From DASTBU01 sp035711845 (GTDB lineage: Bacteria > Acidobacteriota > Vicinamibacteria > Vicinamibacterales > 2-12-FULL-66-21): a stretch of 64,000 bases of DNA. How positions within the stretch are numbered: the first letter of the stretch is position 1; every line of letters begins with the position of its first letter. Below are positions 35,550-43,189 of the stretch, one piece after another. The translations under genes and the position numbers were made by a program. The stretch spans positions 16,314 through 80,313 of the forward strand of contig DASTBU010000166.1 in assembly GCA_035711845.1 (NCBI GenBank). The letters run 5' to 3'. Below the pieces are notes generated by a model that saw only the letters and a program-made list of their open reading frames with translations, was not told the DNA's origin and ran no database searches.

Positions 35550-35621
35550 GGTGCCTGGCACCACGTTGTCAGTTTCGCAGAAGCTTGCGAAAAGTGGCAT
35601 GCTCCGCGTACCACTTTCCGC
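35550..35621. repeat. Palindrome plus hairpin of REP-like appearance
   Basis: GGTGCCTGGCACC (35550-35562) is a perfect 13-bp palindrome. Downstream, GCGAAAAGTGG (35587-35597) pairs with CCACTTTCCGC (35611-35621), 10 of 11 positions. The GGTGCC core resembles the 17-bp unit of other arrays. It occupies the gap between the cyclase and reductase genes. Confidence 0.6.
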
Positions 35622-35685
35622 TGAACGCTCACCCGAATCTGCCAAGGTAGTGCTGGGGCTCTGTGCCGGGTACGGTCCAGGCCGT

Positions 35686-36465
35686 CTATCTCGGCACTAT
35701 CGCCAGCACCCTCACCGGACTTCCGCTGCCGTTGACGATCTTGAGCGGCGCGGCGATCACGACGGCGCCGGATGACGGCAGCCGGTCGAGATTGCAGAGG
35801 CTGGCGAGGCCGAACTTCCCGGCGCCGTGCATGATGTTGTGGTTCGGGAAGGGGGGATCGAACGTGCCGGCCTGGCCGGCGTCGGTGCCTATGGTTTCGA
35901 CGCCGACACCGAGCACGTCACGGTCGAGCGCGAGCAAACGCGAGGCGCTGGCGTCGAACCCCGGGCTGTGCGGGCCGTCCGGCGCGATGTTCAGGAATGC
36001 CGCGCCGGTTCGGCGGCTCCAGCCGGTCCGCAGCAGCACCCAGGCCCCCGCGGGGATCCTGCCGTGCTCTGCCTCCCAGGACCCAATCAGCGCGGGAGTC
36101 ACCAGAAAGTCCGGGTTGCTTGCCACCTCCTGTTCGACGTCGATGACGCATGCCGGACCGACGAACCGCCGCGGCGGGATCGTATCGCATGCGCTCTCCG
36201 GCAGATCCTTTCCGGTGATCCAGTGAACGGGGGCGTCGAAATGCGTGCCGGTGTGCTCGCCCATGTGCAGCGTGTTCCAGTACCATGCCGGTCCTCGATC
36301 GTCGTATCGCGAGATCGCGTCGATCGTGACGCCCGGCGAGGACGCAAACATGGGCGGAAGCGTGATCACAGGCGTATCCGGGCCGAGCGGCTGCGTCAGG
36401 TCCACGACGGACAGCCGGCCCGCACCGAGATCGTCGATGAGGGCGATCAGTGTTGTCGAAGCCAT
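35686..36465 (-). CDS. Cyclase-family (kynurenine-formamidase-like) metal hydrolase
   Basis: 259 residues from ATG 36465. The family metal motif HTGTHFDAPVH is at residues 71-81, preceded by the usual 'DLTQPLGPDTPV' opening and a long loop with WYWNTLHMGE. Relatives are kynurenine formamidase, isatin hydrolase and several cyclases. The start overlaps the end of the ThDP beta subunit by 19 bp, so it is tightly coupled to that enzyme and presumably acts on the same metabolite or its product. The exact substrate cannot be read from sequence. Confidence 0.88.
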   Translation of the reverse strand: MASTTLIALIDDLGAGRLSVVDLTQPLGPDTPVITLPPMFASSPGVTIDAISRYDDRGPAWYWNTLHMGEHTGTHFDAPVHWITGKDLPESACDTIPPRRFVGPACVIDVEQEVASNPDFLVTPALIGSWEAEHGRIPAGAWVLLRTGWSRRTGAAFLNIAPDGPHSPGFDASASRLLALDRDVLGVGVETIGTDAGQAGTFDPPFPNHNIMHGAGKFGLASLCNLDRLPSSGAVVIAAPLKIVNGSGSPVRVLAIVPR

Positions 36466-37010
36466 TTCTGGAGCTCGAATCGGTTCTCGAGCATTGACAA
36501 GTCCGTCACGTAGCCGGCGGGCCCGACCGCTTCTACCTTGGCGACGATGGTCGTCAGCTCGCGCGCCTTCAGTGCCGTGTCGAGTGCGCGGGTGAAGTCG
36601 TCGATCGACCGCACCGTGCAACTCCGCGGGATTCCTGCCGCGGCCGCCAGCGCGGCGATGTCGCTGCCGGTCGCGGTCGCCGTTGGAAAGCCGCCGACCG
36701 ACAGCAGGCTTTCGTTGTCGAACACCACGTGGACCATGTTCGCGGGCCGGTACCGCGCCATCGTGGTCAGGCTCCCGAGGTTCATCAGGATCGAGCCGTC
36801 CCCATCGAACACCACAACCGTGTGCTCGGGCCGCGACAGCGCGATCCCGAGCCCCATCGAGGAGGCGAGACCCATCGCATGCTGCAGGTAGAAGAAGTTC
36901 GAACGATGGCCGATGCTCTGCAGCTCCGCTGACACGGCGCCCATGATCGTCACGACGATCTTGTCCTCGAGCGTCGGATAAACGGCCTTCAGGGCGTCGA
37001 GTCTCGTCAT
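36447..37010 (-). CDS. ThDP-dependent decarboxylase, C-terminal (beta) subunit, ComE-like
   Basis: 187 residues forming the pyrophosphate-binding half: HAMGLASSMGLGIALSRP, the ThDP motif VFDGDGSILMNLGS (GDG at 70-72, with the helper Asn about 27 residues later in VFDNES) and VVFDNESLLSVGGFPT. Together with the separate alpha half upstream it forms one complete ThDP decarboxylase of the sulfopyruvate or phosphonopyruvate type. The leader before ATG 37010 is entirely made of the CAGTTTC heptamers at 37014-37062. Confidence 0.9.
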   Translation of the reverse strand: MTRLDALKAVYPTLEDKIVVTIMGAVSAELQSIGHRSNFFYLQHAMGLASSMGLGIALSRPEHTVVVFDGDGSILMNLGSLTTMARYRPANMVHVVFDNESLLSVGGFPTATATGSDIAALAAAAGIPRSCTVRSIDDFTRALDTALKARELTTIVAKVEAVGPAGYVTDLSMLENRFELQKWLRQH

Positions 37011-37013
37011 GAA

Positions 37014-37062
37014 CAGTTACCAGTTTCCAGTTTCCAGTTCCCAGTTTCCAGTTCCCAGTTAC
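37014..37062. repeat. Seven CAGTTTC/CAGTTCC heptamers between ThDP-enzyme subunit genes
   Basis: Seven exact 7-bp units (CAGTTAC, CAGTTTC twice, CAGTTCC, CAGTTTC, CAGTTCC, CAGTTAC). They fill the gap between the alpha and beta genes and end 4 bp from the beta start, where the ribosome-binding site should be. Confidence 0.95.
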
Positions 37063-37068
37063 CGGCTA

Positions 37069-37602
37069 TCAGCTCTCTTCCCACATCAAGTCTCGGCACA
37101 GCAGCAGCGCGACCGGCTTGTTGGCCGAGTGCGCGAGCGTCTGCGCCTTGTGGATCCGGCGCGACACATGATCCTGCGACTCCAGGAAAGCGAAGGGAAT
37201 CCGGAGAGCGCGCAGCAGGTCCTCTGTGACGCCACCGCCCTCGGTCTGCCACGGATCCCGCTCGCCGAACTCCCCCCGATAGCTGATCAGCATCAGCAGC
37301 GGAATGCGATACAGCTGGGCACAGGAAACGATGCCGTTGATCGAGGCGAGGAACCCGTGGTTCTGCATCAGCATCGCGGACTTGACACCCGCGAGATGTG
37401 CGCCAGCGGAGATGCCGACGCCCTCCTCCTCCTTCGCCAGGCGCACGAGGATCATCTCCGGGTCCTCGTCTGCCATGCGAATGAGGTGGACGAGCCAGGT
37501 TTCTGGCAGCGCGGACATCAGCCCGATTCCGCAGCCTTTCAAGGCATCGTAGATGACGCGTGAGCTGGACGCGGAGACGGGGGACACGGCAAGGCGGATC
37601 AT
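37069..37602 (-). CDS. ThDP-dependent decarboxylase, N-terminal (alpha) subunit, ComD-like
   Basis: 177 residues from ATG 37602. It is the pyrimidine-binding half: SSSRVIYDALKGCGIGLMSALPE, the conserved catalytic Glu in LVRLAKEEEGVGISAGAHLAG, and MQNHGF. A split alpha/beta enzyme is typical of sulfopyruvate decarboxylase (ComDE) and some phosphonopyruvate decarboxylases; I infer decarboxylation of a 2-oxo acid but not which one. No genes for coenzyme M or phosphonate synthesis are in the window, so ComDE is a family label only. The start is 17 bp after the methyltransferase stop. Confidence 0.88.
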   Translation of the reverse strand: MIRLAVSPVSASSSRVIYDALKGCGIGLMSALPETWLVHLIRMADEDPEMILVRLAKEEEGVGISAGAHLAGVKSAMLMQNHGFLASINGIVSCAQLYRIPLLMLISYRGEFGERDPWQTEGGGVTEDLLRALRIPFAFLESQDHVSRRIHKAQTLAHSANKPVALLLCRDLMWEES

Positions 37603-37619
37603 AGCGCAACGCGAGCCCG

Positions 37620-38240
37620 TCAACGCTTCTCCAGGACCCACGTGGTCATGCATCGCTGATGCTGGACGTTGGTGGTCTTGAGCGGCTCGATCGCCACCCC
37701 GCCGAGGCGCGTCGTCCACTCGGCCAGCATCGTTTCGCTGACCACGAAGCGATCGGTGCCGTCGGGCAGGCGCAGGCGTCCCGAGGGCCGTTCCAGGAGA
37801 TGTTCGAGGCCGATGCTGGAGGCGAGGCGCGCGAAGAAGAATCCGCCGTGCGCAAGCACCCGCCACATCTCTTCCACCATCCGGCCGAACTGCCGATGGT
37901 CAGCCGCAAAGTGCAGGACAGCAGAGGAAATCACGGCATCCATCATCTCGTCGGGCCAGGGCAAGGCCTCGATTGATGCGGTCTGCACGTTGGACGCGGG
38001 CAGTGAAGGGGCCAGCCGAGCGAAGAGCGCCTGCACGACCGCGACGGCGGCCGGGTCGGTGTCGGCCGCGTAGACGTCGAAGCCGCGCTGCAAGAAGTAC
38101 GGCAGGTTCCGGCCCGACCCGCAGCCCGCATCGAGGAGCCGACGCCGATCGTCGAACGACCCCTTGAACAGCTGGTCGAACAGGTAGATGTCGATGGCGC
38201 CGAACTCAGCCTGCAGTTCGGAAGAAGGAAGAGGAGACAT
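37620..38240 (-). CDS. Class I SAM-dependent methyltransferase
   Basis: 206 residues. Motif I is LLDAGCGSGRNLPYF (about 35-49), followed by DVYAADTDPAAV, SIEALPWPDEMMDAVISSAVLHFA and an ARLASSIGLEH region, all of the UbiE/BioC-like group. The substrate is not indicated. It is the first gene of a minus-strand cluster with the two ThDP-enzyme halves and the cyclase-family hydrolase (gaps of 17, 58 and -19 bp), so it could modify the same small molecule. Just upstream lie five AATGCTG heptamers. Confidence 0.88.
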   Translation of the reverse strand: MSPLPSSELQAEFGAIDIYLFDQLFKGSFDDRRRLLDAGCGSGRNLPYFLQRGFDVYAADTDPAAVAVVQALFARLAPSLPASNVQTASIEALPWPDEMMDAVISSAVLHFAADHRQFGRMVEEMWRVLAHGGFFFARLASSIGLEHLLERPSGRLRLPDGTDRFVVSETMLAEWTTRLGGVAIEPLKTTNVQHQRCMTTWVLEKR

Positions 38241-38245
38241 TCCTC

Positions 38246-38280
38246 AATGCTGAATGCTGAGTGCTGAGTGCTGAATGCTG
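38246..38280. repeat. Five AATGCTG/AGTGCTG heptamers
   Basis: Five gapless 7-bp units start 6 bp upstream of the methyltransferase start codon. The reverse complement is CAGCATT, the unit also found at 43155-43189. Confidence 0.93.
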
Positions 38281-38320
38281 AATGAAGCGCTGCTTCTGGC
38301 CGCTGATCGCTGACGGCTGA

Positions 38321-39289
38321 TTACGGTTTGTCGGTTGCGGCGACGTAGCTCTTACGGGCACGGGCTTTCAGTCCTGACTTCCGAACGCGCACCTCGATCT
38401 TGTGCACTTTGCCATCGAGCGTCGTGGGCTCGAAGCCGAGCGCGTACTGCCGGTGCAGTTCGTCGGCGACCCGGCTGAACGCGGAGCGCAGGTCCTGGGC
38501 CTCCGTCAATTCGAAGTAGCCTCCACCGGTCTCCGCAGCGATCTTCGAGAGGCCTTCATCGGGCTTCTGCCGGATCATCCGCGGCTCCATCGTCAGGCCG
38601 CCCCGTCCGGGGAGCGGCGCCCGGCGCCCACCATAAGGCACGCGGCTCTCGAGTCCGACCGCATACACCATCACGTCGTCCCGCTGCGCCCGGTTCTGGG
38701 CGTCCTTGTGGCTCACGTTATTGCCCTTGAAGTTGTACGGTTCGTCCACGCCATCGGTGAAAACCAGAACGACGCGCCGGCCGTCCTGCCTCATCAGCGC
38801 GTTCATGGCAACGTTGACGGCGTTCCAGAGGGGCGTCGGTCCCGCCGGCTGCAGCTGGCTGCGAAGGATGCCAATCAGTTCTTCGTAGTCGCTCGTGAAA
38901 TCTTCAGGATCCACCTGAATCCGTGTGGCGAAACTGCCAAGGCGGACCTTGTCCTCCGGCAGCAGACGGCGGACGAACGCCTCGGCGCCCGCCTGAACCA
39001 GCTCGAAGTTCTCCTTCACGCTGGTGCTGCGGTCGAGCATCATCACGAGCGTGATGGGCTGAATGTCACTCGCGAAAAGAGAGATCGGTTGAGGCTTCCC
39101 GTTGTCGTAGACCTCGAAATCCTCCTTCGTGAGGTCGGTGACCAGTCGGCCGTCTGAATCCGTGACCGTGGTGTAGACCGCCACGGTCCGAGCGCCGCTC
39201 TTGAAGGTCGGCTGCTGGTCGGCCGACGGCCGCAGGTCGAGAGCCACGACCAGACCGAGGCCCGTCAACAAGATTCGCGCAGGGAGCAT
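38321..39289 (-). CDS. Exported VWFA-related protein of the Acidobacteria type (second copy)
   Basis: 322 residues. A signal peptide (MLPARILLTGLGLVVALD) is followed by the family opening VYTTVTDSDGRLVTDLTKEDFEVYDNGKP, then a VWFA domain with a nearly complete MIDAS: MMLDRSTSVKENF (DxSxS as DRSTS), the Thr region and VLVFTDGVDEP. The C-terminal YALGFEPTTLDGKVHKIEVRV is also typical. Unlike the copy at 14984 the metal site looks intact, so protein-ligand binding is plausible. Partners are unknown. It stands between unrelated clusters; the 193-bp gap to 39483 contains only a single GGGGACAGTCC motif (39395-39405). Confidence 0.92.
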   Translation of the reverse strand: MLPARILLTGLGLVVALDLRPSADQQPTFKSGARTVAVYTTVTDSDGRLVTDLTKEDFEVYDNGKPQPISLFASDIQPITLVMMLDRSTSVKENFELVQAGAEAFVRRLLPEDKVRLGSFATRIQVDPEDFTSDYEELIGILRSQLQPAGPTPLWNAVNVAMNALMRQDGRRVVLVFTDGVDEPYNFKGNNVSHKDAQNRAQRDDVMVYAVGLESRVPYGGRRAPLPGRGGLTMEPRMIRQKPDEGLSKIAAETGGGYFELTEAQDLRSAFSRVADELHRQYALGFEPTTLDGKVHKIEVRVRKSGLKARARKSYVAATDKP

Positions 39290-39482
39290 GAACAGTCCTC
39301 TTCTCCCCAGGCTGATCTCGCCGGGGATTCCATGGCAGGCTTCTCTATCGTCTCACAACTCTGGCGGCGTCCTTTGATAACGCCCCACTGGCGCGGGGAC
39401 AGTCCTGACCCGAACACTTGACTCGAAAACACAGGATCGAGTCGGTCAAGACTTCTGGGCCCAGTCGGCAGTCGACCCTATT

Positions 39483-40652
39483 CTATGGCTTGAGCACCAC
39501 CTTCATGCACTCGTCCTGCTTATTCATGAACGTCTCGAACATCTGCGGCGCCTCGTCGAGCGACGCGCGGTGCGTGATGATGAATGTCGGATCGATGTCT
39601 CCCTTCTCGATGCGCTCCAGCAAGGGCCTCATGTAGCGGTGCACGTGGGTCTGGCCCGTCTTCATGGTCAGCGACTTGTTCATGAACGCGCCCATCGGAA
39701 ACTTATCGATGAATCCGCCGTAAACCCCGGCCACCGACACCGTGCCTCCGCTTCCGCAGCACACGATGGCCTGGCGCAATGCGTTCGCGCGGTCGGATTC
39801 GAGCATGGCCGCCTGTTTGATCCGATCGTAGGCGCCGACGACGCCGGGTGCGTGCGCCTCCATCCCGACCGCGTCGATGCACGCATCCGGCCCCCGGCCA
39901 CCGGTCATCTCGCGCAGCGACTCGTAAACGTCCACCTCCGCGTAATTGATCGTTTCGGCGCGGGCGCGCTCGCGGGCCATGCGCAGACGGTACGGGAAGC
40001 GGTCGATCGCGATCACACGCTCGGCGCCAAGCATGTATGCGCTCGCGATCGCGAACTGACCCACGGGGCCGCAGCCCCACACGGCGACGACATCGCCCGG
40101 TTCGATGTCGGCCCGTTCGGCCGCCATGTAGCCGGTCGGAAGAATGTCGGAAAGGAACAGCACCTGCTCGTCGGACAGGGTCTCGGGGACCTTCAGCGGA
40201 CCGACGTCGGCAAACGGCACGCGCGCGTACTCCGCCTGCCCGCCCGGATAGCCCCCCGTCATGTGCGAATAGCCGAAGATCCCGCACGGGGAATAGCCCC
40301 AGAGCTTCTCGGCCATCCACGCGTTGGGGTTCGAGTTCTCGCAGAGCGAGAACAGCTCCTTCTGGCACATGTTGCAGTGGCCGCAGGCAATCGGGAACGG
40401 CACCACCACGCGGTCGCCGCGCTGGAGGTTGCGCACGTCCGGACCAACCTCGACGACTTCGCCCATGAACTCGTGGCCGAGGATGTCGCCTCGCTCCATG
40501 GTCGGTACGAAGCCGTTGTAGAGATGGAGGTCCGATCCACAGATGGCGGTGCTCGTGATGCGCACGATGGCATCGTGGGGGTTCAGGATTTCGGGGTTCG
40601 GCACGTCCCGGACCTCGACCTGTCGTTTTCCAACCCAGCAGTTTGCTCTCAT
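39483..40652 (-). CDS. Zinc-dependent alcohol dehydrogenase (MDR family)
   Basis: 389 residues. The catalytic zinc site is ICGSDLHLY near residue 38 with HEFMGEV; the structural zinc cysteines are in GHCNMCQKELFSLCE. The Rossmann motif is WGCGPVGQFAI. The long form with these motifs resembles glutathione-independent formaldehyde dehydrogenase and related enzymes. The substrate is uncertain. The start codon overlaps the stop of the upstream SRPBCC gene by the ATGA pattern (40649-40652), so the pair is translationally coupled. Confidence 0.93.
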   Translation of the reverse strand: MRANCWVGKRQVEVRDVPNPEILNPHDAIVRITSTAICGSDLHLYNGFVPTMERGDILGHEFMGEVVEVGPDVRNLQRGDRVVVPFPIACGHCNMCQKELFSLCENSNPNAWMAEKLWGYSPCGIFGYSHMTGGYPGGQAEYARVPFADVGPLKVPETLSDEQVLFLSDILPTGYMAAERADIEPGDVVAVWGCGPVGQFAIASAYMLGAERVIAIDRFPYRLRMARERARAETINYAEVDVYESLREMTGGRGPDACIDAVGMEAHAPGVVGAYDRIKQAAMLESDRANALRQAIVCCGSGGTVSVAGVYGGFIDKFPMGAFMNKSLTMKTGQTHVHRYMRPLLERIEKGDIDPTFIITHRASLDEAPQMFETFMNKQDECMKVVLKP

Positions 40653-41638
40653 GGCCTTACTCCCTCCGCTGCCATCTGTCTCCGCACTTCCTCAGGCGCG
40701 GGCTGCGCCGGCTGGCGCCATCGCACGCTGCCGCCGGATCTCGTGATCTCACCCGTTTCCATCACCTGCTTCAGCCGGCGAAGATCGTCGTCCACCTGTT
40801 GCTCCGGTTCCTCCCCGAAGAGCTTTGCCACAAGCGAGCCGAGCCGTCCGCCGGGCGCCATGTATTCGATCTCCACCTCCAGCTCGGTTCCGCGCGCGCC
40901 GGGCGCCGGCCGGAACCGGACCGTCCCGCGATTGGGCACTCGCGCTCCTTCGGCCGAGCGCCAGGCGATCCGTTCGTTGGGTCGATCCTCCACGATTTCA
41001 GCTTCCCACTCGATGGTCGTCCCGGCGGGTGCTCTGGCCCGCCAGCGCGAACGCGTCCCGTCGATGACCTCGACGGCCTCGAGGTGCTTCATGAAGCGCG
41101 GGAGGTTCTCGAGCTTGCGCCAGAAGCCATACACCGCGTCCGGCTGCCGATTGATGGTGAACACTTTTCTGAATTGCACGGCGCCAGCCCCGCGCCTGCG
41201 CTCGCCGGCGCTCGTACGCTGCCGCCAGCCGGGCGCCGGCCGCTGCCGGCCCAGCTGCCGCGCGCAGTAAATGTCGGCGGCGGTGACTCCCGCCACCGCG
41301 CCCAGCGCAGTCAGCAGCCGCTGGCGATCGGCCCCCCGATCGTTGAGCGCGGCGAACAGCGTGGCGATGCCCAGCACATCGCCGCCGACGCGGGTCCAAA
41401 ACCACGTGGGATCCTGGCTCGATTGAAGAATCGCCACGCCGTTGGCGATCTCCCGCACCCCGGAAGCCTGCATGGTGAACTCTCTGCTGCCGTTCCCCCG
41501 GACGCCGATGAGCTGCGTCACGGCTCCGGGCATCGCCACTTCCGCCAGGCCGAGGCCAATGCTGAACCAGCCAAGCCCCCGTGCAAGGCGTTGGTTCCCT
41601 CCCTTTTCGACTCGATCCCAACTGTATTGTCCGTTCAT
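40649..41638 (-). CDS. Membrane protein with C-terminal SRPBCC (cyclase/dehydrase) domain
   Basis: 329 residues from ATG 41638, with GGAG 7 bp before it. The first half contains about three or four weak hydrophobic helices (LARGLGWFSIGLGLAEVAMPG, GVAILQSSQ, VLGIATLFAAL). The second half (from about residue 145) is an SRPBCC fold (FTINRQPDAVYGFWRKLENLPRFMKH, TRSRWRARAPAGTTIEWEAEI, IEYMAPGG). These fusions often lie next to a Zn-alcohol dehydrogenase in soil bacteria, as here, but the function is unknown. The SRPBCC half probably binds a hydrophobic ligand in the cytoplasm. Confidence 0.82.
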   Translation of the reverse strand: MNGQYSWDRVEKGGNQRLARGLGWFSIGLGLAEVAMPGAVTQLIGVRGNGSREFTMQASGVREIANGVAILQSSQDPTWFWTRVGGDVLGIATLFAALNDRGADRQRLLTALGAVAGVTAADIYCARQLGRQRPAPGWRQRTSAGERRRGAGAVQFRKVFTINRQPDAVYGFWRKLENLPRFMKHLEAVEVIDGTRSRWRARAPAGTTIEWEAEIVEDRPNERIAWRSAEGARVPNRGTVRFRPAPGARGTELEVEIEYMAPGGRLGSLVAKLFGEEPEQQVDDDLRRLKQVMETGEITRSGGSVRWRQPAQPAPEEVRRQMAAEGVRP

Positions 41639-41879
41639 GCGCTCGCTCCGTGGAAAATCCGACGTCGATGAAGTCGGGAGCGAGCGCTGCAAGGCGTGAG
41701 CCGCAACCAGCCGGCCGTTCAAAGGCTGCCTGAGGCCGAGACGTCGAGGATGGTGCGTGCGGCGCTCAGATCGGGTTGCGCCGTTCGTTTCAGCGACAGC
41801 TACGAAACGTCCGCAAATCGTACGCTCGATGGTCGGGCCGGGATCAAGGCCCTGTCTACTGAAACAGCCGAGGCGTGAT

Positions 41880-43061
41880 TTACGAGCGGGCCGTGAGTTT
41901 CACGCCGTCGGCAATCGCGTCCCCGGGATACACGACGATCTGCTCTCCGGCGGCGAGGCCGTTCAGGACCTCGGCCTCCAGGCCGTTGCGCAGGCCGATC
42001 TGAACGAGCTGCCGCCTGGCAACTCCATCGATCACCCTGTAGACCGCCCACTCACCTTCGTGGCGGAACAGGCTGCTCGTCGGAACCCTCAGCACGTCGT
42101 CTTTCGACCACACGATGATCCTGACCTCGACGCGGTAGCCGTCGCCGAGCGACTGAAGCGCATCGGATCCGTTCTCGAAATCGATGAGCACGTTCACGCG
42201 CTGCTCTTCCACGCCGAGCGCCGAGATCTTGGTGAAGGCCGATGGCTCGACGCGACGGACCCTGCCTTGCAGGGCCTGACCCCCGCCCCACTGCTCGATG
42301 AGCACGGTCTGACCGGGGCGAACCGCCACCGCGGCGCTCGACAGCAGGTCCGAAACGATCTCCAGATCGGTCACGTCGCCAACCTCGAGCAACTGCTGCC
42401 CCACGGCGACGACCGACTCGCTTTCCAGGACGAGTCGAAGCACGACGCCGTCCACAGGCGAGTAGAGAGGGACCGTCGTCGCGCGGCCCGATCGGGTCTG
42501 GACAAGGCTGGCGCGGGCAACCTCGCGCTGGTGCCCGGCCGTCTGGATCGCGAACTCGGCCGATTGCAGGGCGCGTTCGAGCGCCCTGGCCTGCTGTTCG
42601 GCTGCCTCCAGGTCGCGCCTGGCAATCGCCCCGCCCGCGAGGAGGCCCTGAGCCCTCTTGAGCTCCGCACGTGCGAAGGTCAGATCCGCCTGGATGCGAT
42701 CGCGTTCTGCTCTCGCGCTTCCGATGGCGGACTCCGACGCCCGCACGCGCGCTTCGAGCTCCGCGCGCGTCCTGGCATCGAGCAGCGTGGGATCGGTCGG
42801 CTGGAGCCTGGCCACGACGGTCTTGCCCGCGATCACCCGATCGCCCGGCTCGAGCTCAATCCGCGCCATGCGCCCGGGCAGAGGGGCCGACACGACATAC
42901 CGATCGCGAACGCGCGTCCGTCCCTCCTCGTCGACCGTGACCTGAAGGGATCCACGCTCCACCACGGCGAAGTCAGCGCTCACGGGCGCCGGACGGAACG
43001 CCCAGATCAGGACGGCCGCGAGCACGATCACCACGAGCGCGATTCGAATCAGTCGACGCAT
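41880..43061 (-). CDS. HlyD-type periplasmic adaptor of a second ABC exporter
   Basis: 393 residues from ATG 43061 (a TTG two codons upstream is also in frame). Parts in order: N-terminal anchor (LIRIALVVIVLAAVLIWAF), first lipoyl half (PLPGRMARIELEPGDRVIAGK), alpha-hairpin (about 95-195), second lipoyl half (LYSPVDGVVLRLVLESE), beta-barrel and membrane-proximal domain (LRVPTSSLFRHEGEWAVYRV). It ends the operon ATPase, permease, adaptor (46401 to 41880). It is unlike the DevB-like adaptor at 21397 in length and C-terminus. The substrate is unknown. Confidence 0.9.
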   Translation of the reverse strand: MRRLIRIALVVIVLAAVLIWAFRPAPVSADFAVVERGSLQVTVDEEGRTRVRDRYVVSAPLPGRMARIELEPGDRVIAGKTVVARLQPTDPTLLDARTRAELEARVRASESAIGSARAERDRIQADLTFARAELKRAQGLLAGGAIARRDLEAAEQQARALERALQSAEFAIQTAGHQREVARASLVQTRSGRATTVPLYSPVDGVVLRLVLESESVVAVGQQLLEVGDVTDLEIVSDLLSSAAVAVRPGQTVLIEQWGGGQALQGRVRRVEPSAFTKISALGVEEQRVNVLIDFENGSDALQSLGDGYRVEVRIIVWSKDDVLRVPTSSLFRHEGEWAVYRVIDGVARRQLVQIGLRNGLEAEVLNGLAAGEQIVVYPGDAIADGVKLTARS

Positions 43062-43068
43062 TGCCAAA

Positions 43069-43189
43069 TTCAGGGTGCAGGGTTCAAGGGTTCAAGGTTC
43101 AGGGTTCCGGGGTTCAGGGTTCAAGGGTTCCATCCCGTTCATCGTGAAGACTCGGCATTAAGCATTCAGCATTCAGCATTCAGCATTCA
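43069..43189. repeat. Two heptamer tracts: TTCAGGG-type and GCATTCA-type
   Basis: First tract, 43069-43132: about nine TTCAGGG/TTCAAGG-like units, some with one extra base. Second tract, 43155-43189: GCATTAA then four exact GCATTCA units. The permease stop (43187-43189) is inside the last GCATTCA. Both tracts lie between permease and adaptor genes of one operon. Confidence 0.92.

Noticed and set aside
39290..39482. Possible small RNA or tRNA in the gap before the alcohol dehydrogenase
   Set aside because: No cloverleaf or conserved tRNA boxes; only a single GGGGACAGTCC motif is recognisable.
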